This document shows, in pieces, positions 1 through 4,962 of a stretch of DNA of 5,244 nt. Under the pieces are notes generated by a model. The model saw only the letters and a program-made list of their open reading frames with translations. It did no database searches and was not told the DNA's origin. Made by a program: the position numbers and the translations under genes. The DNA is from Geopsychrobacter sp. (GTDB lineage Bacteria; Desulfobacterota; Desulfuromonadia; Desulfuromonadales; Geopsychrobacteraceae): assembly GCA_021647445.1 (NCBI GenBank), contig JAKIUS010000149.1, forward strand, positions 1 through 5,244, written 5' to 3'. Every line of letters begins with the position of its first letter. The first letter of the stretch is position 1.

Positions 1-678
1 AGGCTGCAGATCCCCGACACCGGCAGGGGCGTGCTGGCTTCGGGGCGCTCCATCGACAAGGTCGCGACCAAACAGATGTTGCTCTATCACGAATTGCCGA
101 CCCCCGGCTTTCAGGTGTTGAAGAATAAACAGCAGGCCGAGCGTTTGCTTAGTGATTGTCGCCATCTGCCGCTGGTCGTAAAGCCCTCGCGCGAGGGGTC
201 GACCATCGGAATCAGTATCGTGCAGAGCCTTGAAGCCCTGCGCCACGGCATCGACACGGCCGCCGCTTTAGATGGCACCGTACTGATCGAGGAATATATC
301 GCCGGAGAAGAATTAACGGTCTCGGTGCTTAACGGCAGCGCCCTGCCGATCATTCAGATTGTCGCGGCAGGTGGATTTTATGATTACCACGCCAAGTATA
401 CCGCCGGACAAACCGAGTATCTGCTGCCGGCACCGATCGATGCCGGGGTCTACACCCAGATGCAGCAAGCGGCGGTCGCTGCCTGTGCCGCGCTCGGTTG
501 TCGTGGTGCTGCACGGGTCGATTTTATGCTGCGCGAAAAGGAATTTTACTGTCTTGAAGTCAATACCATCCCAGGGATGACCGAAACCAGCCTGTTGCCC
601 AAGGCTGCGCAGGCCGCCGGTCTTGATTTTGGCACCCTGGTCGTGCAGATTTTGCGCGACGCGGATCTCGATAAGTAG
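1..678 (+). CDS. ddl: D-alanine--D-alanine ligase, 3' part (start outside window)
   Basis: This cytoplasmic ATP-grasp enzyme joins two D-alanines, using ATP, to make the dipeptide that MurF adds to the peptidoglycan precursor. The reading frame is open from base 1 and ends at TAG 676-678. It gives 225 residues against about 305-320 for the family, so roughly 85-95 N-terminal residues lie upstream. In window numbering the fold reads in order: central-domain start (GVLASGRSIDK, 10-20), ATP-binding lysine in VVKPSREGSTIG (59-70), EEYIAGEEL (97-105), the omega-loop region FYDYHAKYTAG (126-136), ARVDFM (171-176), and the metal and substrate motif EVNTIPGMT (186-194) followed by SLLP. These match the catalytic residues known for E. 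coli DdlB. One oddity is IPDTG at 4-8, where the family usually has IPYTG. The gene lies 5 bases upstream of ftsQ, as in many dcw clusters, so co-transcription is expected. GTG at base 31 is internal and is not the start. Confidence 0.95.
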   Translation, partial: RLQIPDTGRGVLASGRSIDKVATKQMLLYHELPTPGFQVLKNKQQAERLLSDCRHLPLVVKPSREGSTIGISIVQSLEALRHGIDTAAALDGTVLIEEYIAGEELTVSVLNGSALPIIQIVAAGGFYDYHAKYTAGQTEYLLPAPIDAGVYTQMQQAAVAACAALGCRGAARVDFMLREKEFYCLEVNTIPGMTETSLLPKAAQAAGLDFGTLVVQILRDADLDK

Positions 679-683
679 GGTTT

Positions 684-1547
684 ATGCGTGACTTGAAAGC
701 CAACAGCAGCGGCACCTTTAGGACCGGCACCAAAAAGGTCAAGGGGAACCGCAGAAAGAAGCAGCAGAAACCGCTGAACTTGCGAAAGTTTCTGCATCGC
801 TCGTTGCGTATTGTGGTGTTCGGCTTTTCGGGTGCCTTGATCGTTGTCGGGGTTGCGCTCTTGTTGCAACTGTTGGTGGCCTCGGATCTCTTTCGTATTG
901 ATGAGGTCCGTATTGATGGGGCAGATTATTTGACCAACGCACAAATTCTGGCGTTGTCGGATATCCAGACCGGGGTCAGTACTTTCGCTCTTGATCTTGA
1001 ACTGATCGGGCGCAAAATTGAAGAGAACCCCTGGATAGCTCATGCGCAGGTGGAACGGATATTTCCGCGGCAGGTCAATATCCACGTTGAAGAGCGGCAC
1101 CCAGTTGCGATCATCAATCTCGGTTATCTCTATTATCTGGATGGAGAGGGCGAGGTATTCAAGGTTCTTGGACGGGATGACAGCTTCGATTTTCCGGTTA
1201 TTACCGGTTTCAAGCGTCACCAATTGTTGAGTGAACCCGAAAAGGGACGCGATCAGTTGCGGCGGATTGTCGGTTTGATCGAAAACCTTACGCAACGAGC
1301 TAATTTCAACCTCACGCAGGTCTCAGAAATTCACCAGCAGCAGGATGGTGGACTGACGCTCTTCACCTTAAATGGCGGCTGTAAGGTCAAGTTGGGAGTT
1401 GGGGAGTTGTCTGAAAAATTAAATCGGCTTGAGCGCATCTACGCACGGCTGAAGCCACGGCTTGAGATGCTGGAATATATCGATCTGAATGTTGCCAAGC
1501 GTGTAATTGTCGGAATTGAGCGGCAGCACCGATCCTCAGCCAGCTGA
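684..1547 (+). CDS. ftsQ: Cell division protein FtsQ
   Basis: FtsQ is a bitopic inner-membrane protein of the divisome. In studied bacteria it binds FtsB and FtsL and links the cytoplasmic Z ring to septal peptidoglycan synthesis. The 287-residue product has a very basic cytoplasmic N-terminus (residues 1-40, rich in K and R), one membrane helix (about 42-66), a POTRA domain (about 70-139, opening FRIDEVRIDGADYLT and closing VNIHVEERHPVA) and a FtsQ-type beta domain (about 143-280, with YLDGEGEVF and a closing EYIDLNVAKRVIV strand). Length and layout are normal for the family. The start is ATG 684, five bases after the ddl stop. Its ribosome binding site is modest (AGTAGGG, partly inside the ddl stop, 3-base spacing), which suggests translational coupling to ddl. 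No internal promoter was seen upstream. Confidence 0.94.
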   Translation: MRDLKANSSGTFRTGTKKVKGNRRKKQQKPLNLRKFLHRSLRIVVFGFSGALIVVGVALLLQLLVASDLFRIDEVRIDGADYLTNAQILALSDIQTGVSTFALDLELIGRKIEENPWIAHAQVERIFPRQVNIHVEERHPVAIINLGYLYYLDGEGEVFKVLGRDDSFDFPVITGFKRHQLLSEPEKGRDQLRRIVGLIENLTQRANFNLTQVSEIHQQQDGGLTLFTLNGGCKVKLGVGELSEKLNRLERIYARLKPRLEMLEYIDLNVAKRVIVGIERQHRSSAS

Positions 1548-1554
1548 GAGGATT

Positions 1555-1560
1555 CAGGAG
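1555..1560 (+). promoter_or_regulatory. Shine-Dalgarno of the ftsQ-ftsA small ORF
   Basis: CAGGAG lies 5 bases before ATG 1566. It is a near-ideal ribosome binding site with no role for ftsQ, which ends at 1547, or for ftsA, which has its own site at 1708-1715. It is the main reason to take the small ORF at 1566 seriously. Confidence 0.5.
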
Positions 1561-1565
1561 ATGTC

Positions 1566-1727
1566 ATGAAAAGCCAGTTAAGGTTTTCGTGGCCACGAAT
1601 TCGGAAAAGGCGCTTTCCTGAATTCTTTAAAAATACAATGACTTGGGAAACAACTGTTTATTATGGTCGCCCATTCGTGGGTTCCACAGGTTGTTTTCAC
1701 AAACCTGTAAGGGGGTTCAATCTATGA
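1566..1727 (+). CDS. Possible small protein, 53 aa, between ftsQ and ftsA
   Basis: I do not recognise this ORF. It starts at ATG 1566, 18 bases after the ftsQ stop, behind a strong CAGGAG site. It ends at TGA 1725-1727, which overlaps the ftsA start ATG 1724-1726 as ATGA, the classic arrangement for translational coupling. The product begins MKSQLRFSWPRIRKRRFPEF and ends KPVRGFNL. It is strongly basic at the N-terminus (residues 6-16 hold six Arg or Lys) and aromatic-rich, with no membrane segment and a single Cys. Against it being a real protein: the composition is not typical, and the DNA contains a palindrome and hairpins that could explain the sequence equally well. It could be a small division-related protein, or a leader ORF whose translation controls ftsA. 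Both roles are inference. Confidence 0.35.
   Translation: MKSQLRFSWPRIRKRRFPEFFKNTMTWETTVYYGRPFVGSTGCFHKPVRGFNL
1586..1599. promoter_or_regulatory. Perfect 14-base palindrome, possible operator
   Basis: TTCGTGGCCACGAA reads identically on both strands without a gap. It lies 39 bases after the ftsQ stop. Such symmetry suits a dimeric DNA-binding protein. The half-site TTCGTGG recurs at 1674-1680. Its last three bases are shared with the left arm of the next hairpin. No regulator can be named from the sequence. Confidence 0.35.
1597..1625 (+). promoter_or_regulatory. Stem-loop upstream of ftsA
   Basis: GAATTCGGAAA (1597-1607) pairs with TTTCC (1614-1618) and GAATTC (1620-1625). This gives 11 base pairs with a single bulged T at 1619 and a 6-base loop. 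It is followed by TTTAAAAAT rather than a T-run, so it is a poor intrinsic terminator. It may be an attenuation, processing or protein-binding element. Confidence 0.4.
1686..1708 (+). promoter_or_regulatory. Stem-loop abutting the ftsA ribosome binding site
   Basis: ACAGGTTGT (1686-1694) pairs with ACAA (1699-1702) and CCTGT (1704-1708), giving 9 base pairs with one bulged A at 1703 and a TTTC tetraloop. The right arm ends at the first base of the ftsA Shine-Dalgarno TAAGGGGG (1708-1715). Folding could therefore affect ribosome access to ftsA. Regulation is inference. Confidence 0.4.
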
Positions 1728-2953
1728 GTAACAAACGTGAGAGTTTGATTGTCGGTCTCGATATCGGCACCACCAAAATCTGTTGCATTGTCGGCAATAT
1801 GACCGAAGACGAGTTGGAGATCGTCGGGATCGGCACCAGCCCATCCAAGGGGTTGCGCAAAGGGGTGGTGATCAACATCGAGACGACGGTCGCCGCAATC
1901 CAGAAGGCGGTGCGTGAAGCCGAGTTGATGGCCGGTTGTGAGATCAAATCGATCTATGCCGGGATTGCCGGTGGGCATATCAAGGGGGTGAATTCGCAGG
2001 GTGTGATTGCGATCAAGAACCGCGAGGTCTCACCCGAAGATCTGACGCGAGTCATCGATGCCGCCAAGGCGATCGCTATTCCGATGGATCGTGAGGTGCT
2101 GCACATCCTGCCGCAAGAATTTATCATCGATGATCAAGATGGTATCCGGGAACCCCTCGGCATGAGCGGTGTGCGCTTAGAAGCAAAGGTGCATATCGTC
2201 ACCGGGGCGGTTGCCAGTGCCCAGAATATTATCAAAAGCTGTAATCGAGCCGGTACTGATGTCGCCGATATTGTGCTGGAGCAGTTGGCTTCAAGTGAAG
2301 CGGTCCTCTCTGCGGATGAGAAGGAGCTGGGTGTTGCGCTGATTGACCTTGGCGGCGGAACCTCAGATATTGCCATCTTCTCCGAGGGTGCGATCAAGCA
2401 TACCTCGGTACTCTCTATCGGTGGCGATCATCTGACCAATGATATTGCCGTCGGTCTGCGGACCCCGATGGCGGAGGCCGATAAGATCAAGCAGGCCTAC
2501 GGTTGTTGTTTGACTTCGATGGTTAGCAAGGATGAGACCATTGAAGTCCCTTCGGTTGGCGGGCGTGAAGCGCGGGTTTTGCCGCGTCAGTTATTGGCTG
2601 AAATTCTCGAGCCACGGGTCGAGGAGATCTTCACCCTGGTGAACCGGGAAATTATCAAGAGCGGTTATGAAGATCGTATCGCCTCGGGCGTGGTGATCAC
2701 CGGCGGGTCCTCCATTTTGCCAGGAATGCCGGAACTCGCCGAACAGATCTTTAATCTGCCAGTGCGGCGTGGTTTGCCTCAGGGAATCGGCGGCTTAACC
2801 GACGTGGTTAATTCACCGATTTATGCCACCGGCGTTGGTCTGGTTAAGTACGGCAGTAAGCATGTGGATAGCCCGCAATTCAAGGTTGGCCAGGATAATG
2901 TTTTTGAGAAGGTTGCGCAGCGCATGAAAGAATGGTTCAGCGAATTCTTTTAG
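1724..2953 (+). CDS. ftsA: Cell division protein FtsA
   Basis: FtsA is an actin-like ATPase that binds the FtsZ tail and anchors the Z ring to the inner membrane. The 409-residue product has phosphate-1 motif VGLDIGTTKICCIVGN (10-25), the FtsA-specific 1C region (about 85-165), phosphate-2 motif ALIDLGGGTSDIAIF (205-219), adenosine motif GVVITGGSSILPG (322-334), and a C-terminal amphipathic helix (about 394-409, VFEKVAQRMKEWFSEFF) that is the expected membrane-targeting sequence. Length is normal. The frame is also open from an ATG at 1643, but ATG 1724 is chosen because it gives the family's usual short N-terminus and sits 8 bases after the strong site TAAGGGGG (1708-1715); the 27 extra upstream residues look unlike FtsA. 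The start overlaps the stop of a 53-codon ORF as ATGA. ftsZ follows after 120 bases. Confidence 0.97.
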   Translation: MSNKRESLIVGLDIGTTKICCIVGNMTEDELEIVGIGTSPSKGLRKGVVINIETTVAAIQKAVREAELMAGCEIKSIYAGIAGGHIKGVNSQGVIAIKNREVSPEDLTRVIDAAKAIAIPMDREVLHILPQEFIIDDQDGIREPLGMSGVRLEAKVHIVTGAVASAQNIIKSCNRAGTDVADIVLEQLASSEAVLSADEKELGVALIDLGGGTSDIAIFSEGAIKHTSVLSIGGDHLTNDIAVGLRTPMAEADKIKQAYGCCLTSMVSKDETIEVPSVGGREARVLPRQLLAEILEPRVEEIFTLVNREIIKSGYEDRIASGVVITGGSSILPGMPELAEQIFNLPVRRGLPQGIGGLTDVVNSPIYATGVGLVKYGSKHVDSPQFKVGQDNVFEKVAQRMKEWFSEFF

Positions 2954-2963
2954 CAGAGGGTTT

Positions 2964-3011
2964 ATGAAAAGCCTGAGAAGGTTGTCAAATTTTGTCAGCG
3001 ATTATTTTTAG
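2964..3011 (+). other. Possible 15-codon leader ORF between ftsA and ftsZ
   Basis: ATG 2964 follows AGAGGG (2955-2960) by 3 bases and encodes MKSLRRLSNFVSDYF before TAG 3009-3011. It begins 10 bases after the ftsA stop. It is too short to assign. It is listed because its first 23 bases closely match the start of the small ORF after ftsQ (19 of 23 identical) and both follow a plausible ribosome binding site. Confidence 0.2.
2982..3008 (+). promoter_or_regulatory. Weak candidate promoter for ftsZ
   Basis: TTGTCA (2982-2987, five of six matches to the sigma-70 -35 box) is followed after 15 bases by TATTTT (3003-3008). The spacing is short and the -10 box is imperfect. A second TTGTCA lies exactly ten bases further on (2992-2997), so the pair might instead be a repeated protein-binding site. 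An internal promoter before ftsZ is common in other bacteria, but here it is only a guess. Confidence 0.25.
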
Positions 3012-3060
3012 CTCAATAAGCTGTTGGTGGGAACGCGGAGTGAACACCGGCCATTTACGA

Positions 3061-3092
3061 GAGGGAGGCTATTATGCCGAACAACGAGGGAG
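3061..3092 (+). promoter_or_regulatory. Tandem ribosome binding sites for two ftsZ starts
   Basis: GAGGGAGG (3061-3068) lies 5 bases before ATG 3074. A second, almost identical GAGGGAG (3086-3092) lies just before the in-frame ATG 3095, its GAGG core having a 5-base gap. Either or both starts could be used. The products differ by only seven N-terminal residues (MPNNEGV). Confidence 0.6.
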
Positions 3093-4255
3093 TTATGTTT
3101 CAATTCGAAGAGACCCTGGATCAAGGTGCAAAGATCAAGGTTGTGGGTGTCGGTGGCGGCGGCGGTAATGCCGTCAATACCATGATCCGCAATCAGGTTG
3201 AAGGGGTTGAATTTATTACCGCCAATACCGATGCCCAGGCGTTGCGTCGAAGCGAAGCAGCGATGAAAATCCAATTGGGTGGCCAATTGACTAAAGGGCT
3301 CGGGGCCGGGGCGAACCCCGAAGTTGGCCGTCAGGCCGCCGAAGAGGATGTCAGTCGCCTCGAAGAGTTGTTCGTCGGTTCAGATATGGTTTTTGTGGCC
3401 GCAGGTTTAGGTGGTGGTACCGGTACCGGGGCCGCACCGGTGATTGCGCGCGCCGCAAAGGCGTCTGGTGCCCTGACGGTTGGTGTGGTCACCAAACCCT
3501 TCTCACGCGAAGGGAAGCAGCGCATGCTGCGTGCCGAGGAAGGGATCAAGGAGCTGCAGGAGGTCGTCGATTCATTGGTGGTGATTCCCAATGATCGCCT
3601 GCTCGGTCTGGCGGGTAAAAATATGAGTATTCTAGACGCCTTTAAACCTGCCGATGACGTTTTGCGTCAGGCGGTTCAGGGCATTTCGGATCTGATTATT
3701 ACCGAAGGCTTGATCAACGTCGACTTTGCCGATGTGCGCACCGTCATGAGCAATCGTGGCATGGCGATGATGGGTATCGGTATGGCCGAAGGTGAGCGCC
3801 GGGCTTTTGAGGCGGCCAACGCCGCGATCAGCAGCCCCTTGCTGGAAGAGGTCGATATCTCAGGTGCCATGGGCGTACTGGTCAATATTTCAGGTTCCGC
3901 CAATATGACTATGGAAGAGTTTGAGGAAGCCTCGACCATTATCCATGAGAAGGTCCATGAAGACGCCAACATTATTTTCGGCCTGGTCATCGACGAAAAA
4001 CTCGGCGACAAGATCAAGATTACCGCGATTGCCACAGGCTTCGGCGATAACTTTAAGGGCAAACGGCCAGGGACCGATGAAATTACCCGTAATGCCGAAG
4101 CGATGATGCGTGGCGGCAAAGTCGATTTCGACGTGCCGACGATTATCCGTAACAATCCGAAGGTTCAGCCGCGGATGGCGAGCGCCACACGCGATCTGTT
4201 CAGTGATGATGAGCAGTTCGATATTCCGACCTTCTTGCGTAAACGGGTCGATTGA
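3074..4255 (+). CDS. ftsZ: Cell division protein FtsZ
   Basis: FtsZ is the tubulin-like GTPase that polymerises at mid-cell to form the Z ring and recruit the division machinery. From ATG 3074 the product is 393 residues. It shows the first glycine-rich loop (VGVGGGGGNAVNTM, 24-37), the tubulin signature GGGTGTG (113-119), the T7 loop NVDFADVR (215-222) with the two catalytic aspartates (217 and 220), and the end of the core at ATGFGDNF (320-327). A short linker follows, then the conserved tail FDIPTFLRKRVD (382-393) that binds FtsA and other partners. An in-frame ATG at 3095, giving MFQFEETLDQ, matches the usual FtsZ start in related groups as I recall them and has its own ribosome binding site; 3074 is chosen for its ideal site. 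An oddity is a second tail-like motif, FDVPTIIRN, at 352-360. The gene is last in the cluster, and a strong terminator lies 251 bases downstream. Confidence 0.98.
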   Translation: MPNNEGVMFQFEETLDQGAKIKVVGVGGGGGNAVNTMIRNQVEGVEFITANTDAQALRRSEAAMKIQLGGQLTKGLGAGANPEVGRQAAEEDVSRLEELFVGSDMVFVAAGLGGGTGTGAAPVIARAAKASGALTVGVVTKPFSREGKQRMLRAEEGIKELQEVVDSLVVIPNDRLLGLAGKNMSILDAFKPADDVLRQAVQGISDLIITEGLINVDFADVRTVMSNRGMAMMGIGMAEGERRAFEAANAAISSPLLEEVDISGAMGVLVNISGSANMTMEEFEEASTIIHEKVHEDANIIFGLVIDEKLGDKIKITAIATGFGDNFKGKRPGTDEITRNAEAMMRGGKVDFDVPTIIRNNPKVQPRMASATRDLFSDDEQFDIPTFLRKRVD

Positions 4256-4506
4256 AAAGTCAGTATCTCGTTGCTCTACTATTAGCTTTATGGTGCAATC
4301 CTTTGCCGTCAGGGTTATCCCCTGTGCAGCGTGATAGCCGATTTGCGCCTGGCCGTCCCCGTGTTGCCCGGGTTCTCTTTGTCGAGCAGAACCTGTGAGG
4401 ACGAATGTCTAAAGTTTCATTGTGATGCTGTGCCGGAACTCCGCCCGGCCGATGTACAGCGGTTCTGTACATTCAATTGCCACCCTCTGACGACTCCCTC
4501 GTCAAC
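4256..4506 (+). ncRNA. Structured non-coding region after ftsZ (3' UTR or small RNA)
   Basis: These 251 bases lie between the ftsZ stop and the terminator, and I see no convincing gene in them. They contain consecutive simple stem-loops: CAGGG/CCCTG (4310-4324), GGTTCT/AGAACC (4371-4393, extendable by a G-U and a C-G pair), GCCGG/CCGGC (4432-4449), ATGTACAG/CTGTACAT (4452-4472, perfect, 5-base loop) and TGACGA/TCGTCA (4488-4504). With the terminator this looks like a structured transcript. It could be a long ftsZ 3' UTR, a small RNA processed from it, or an independently transcribed RNA. I did not recognise any known riboswitch, 6S RNA, tmRNA, SRP RNA or RNase P signature. Confidence 0.35.
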
Positions 4507-4535
4507 GGGGACCACCGGTGTGGTCCCCTTTTTTT
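4507..4535 (+). terminator. Intrinsic terminator of the dcw operon
   Basis: GGGGACCAC (4507-4515) and GTGGTCCCC (4520-4528) form a perfect 9-base-pair GC-rich stem with a CGGT loop, followed at once by seven T residues (4529-4535). This is a textbook Rho-independent terminator for + strand transcription. There is no T-run on the other strand, so it acts in one direction. Confidence 0.95.
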
Positions 4536-4536
4536 A

Positions 4537-4912
4537 TACTGTCTCTGAACCAGTTTCTGCAGACATGGCTCTGTGTGCTGCTGGGATCTGGCCTTTTGCC
4601 AGGACGAGACCGAACTTGCTGACTGCTGTTTGAAGGGGTTGCCGTTTATGATCGGTTATCCTGTGCAGGAGACGAACCTGTATTTGGCGGCAGGAGTATT
4701 GTCCCGAAAAAAGCAGCTGGTTCCTCATTTGTTGAAAATATTCAAAGATTGATGCTCGAGGGTCTGCAGCTGGCAGTGATACCTTGAGTACGCCAGCATA
4801 GAGCAACTTCAGCAACTGTTACGTTGGCAAACATTTAACCATTGTAAATCAACAGGTTAGAAGTTAGAAATGCTGACAGTTTTTTTACGCATTCCACCCC
4901 GCTATTTTTGAT
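4537..4912. other. Intergenic region without a convincing gene
   Basis: Past the terminator no ORF here has a recognisable product. It holds a small hairpin CTGGC/GCCAG (4588-4602), a 34-codon ORF (4648-4752), a repeated GCAACT (4803-4808 and 4812-4817), a tandem 7-base repeat GTTAGAA (4856-4869) and a run of seven T (4880-4886). No promoter or mobile-element end was evident. Confidence 0.5.
4648..4752 (+). CDS. Possible very small ORF, 34 aa, unknown
   Basis: ATG 4648 follows GAAGGGG (4632-4638) with a 9-base spacing and runs to TGA 4750-4752. The product begins MIGYPVQETNLYLAAGVLSR and ends in a basic, leucine-rich tail (KKQLVPHLLKIFKD). The composition is protein-like, possibly an amphipathic helix, but nothing identifies it. 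There is no clear promoter, and the dcw terminator lies upstream. It may be a chance ORF or a gene remnant. Confidence 0.2.
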   Translation: MIGYPVQETNLYLAAGVLSRKKQLVPHLLKIFKD

Positions 4913-4950
4913 GCCGAACGGTCCGATAGGTAGGTAGCGGATCATTCGGC
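4913..4950. terminator. Imperfect hairpin between convergent genes
   Basis: GCCGAA-C-GGTCCG (4913-4925) pairs with CGGATC-A-TTCGGC (4938-4950): 13 positions with one C-A mismatch and one G-U pair, around a 12-base loop containing TAGGTAGGTAG. It begins 13 bases beyond the stop of the minus-strand gene, where a terminator would be expected. On the minus strand it is followed by ATCAAAAATAG rather than a T-run, so it is not a canonical intrinsic terminator. It may act with Rho or protect the 3' end. Confidence 0.35.
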
Positions 4951-4962
4951 TTCACGGCTTTT

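Noticed and set aside
546..1295. Minus-strand 249-codon ORF across ddl and ftsQ
   Set aside because: It is antisense to two clearly conserved genes, and its product has no recognisable domain. It is a shadow of ftsQ coding bias.
1597..1634. Intrinsic terminator between ftsQ and ftsA
   Set aside because: The stem is good, but it is followed by TTTAAAAAT and not by a T-run.
1634..1639. TACAAT as a -10 box for an ftsA promoter
   Set aside because: It matches the -10 consensus at five of six positions, but no TTGACA-like -35 box lies 16-18 bases upstream. A promoter cannot be supported.
1643..1723. Upstream extension of FtsA from ATG 1643
   Set aside because: The 27 extra residues are unlike FtsA N-termini and lack a ribosome binding site, while ATG 1724 has TAAGGGGG at 8-base spacing.
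4260..4472. Minus-strand 70-codon ORF opposite the ftsZ 3' region
   Set aside because: A fair purine stretch precedes the ATG, but the product is very rich in Arg, His and Thr with almost no hydrophobic core, and it lies antisense to a run of hairpins.
4256..4506. Known RNA class (c-di-GMP, cobalamin or SAM riboswitch, 6S, tmRNA, SRP RNA, RNase P)
   Set aside because: I looked for the conserved cores of these on both strands and found none. Hairpins alone do not identify a class.
4331..4633. Plus-strand 100-codon ORF starting at GTG
   Set aside because: It has no ribosome binding site, runs straight through the strong terminator at 4507-4535, and has no family-like sequence.
4534..4815. Minus-strand 93-codon ORF starting at TTG
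   Set aside because: The start is TTG with no ribosome binding site, the product resembles nothing I know, and the ORF ends inside the T-run of the ftsZ terminator. A chance ORF or decayed remnant is more likely.
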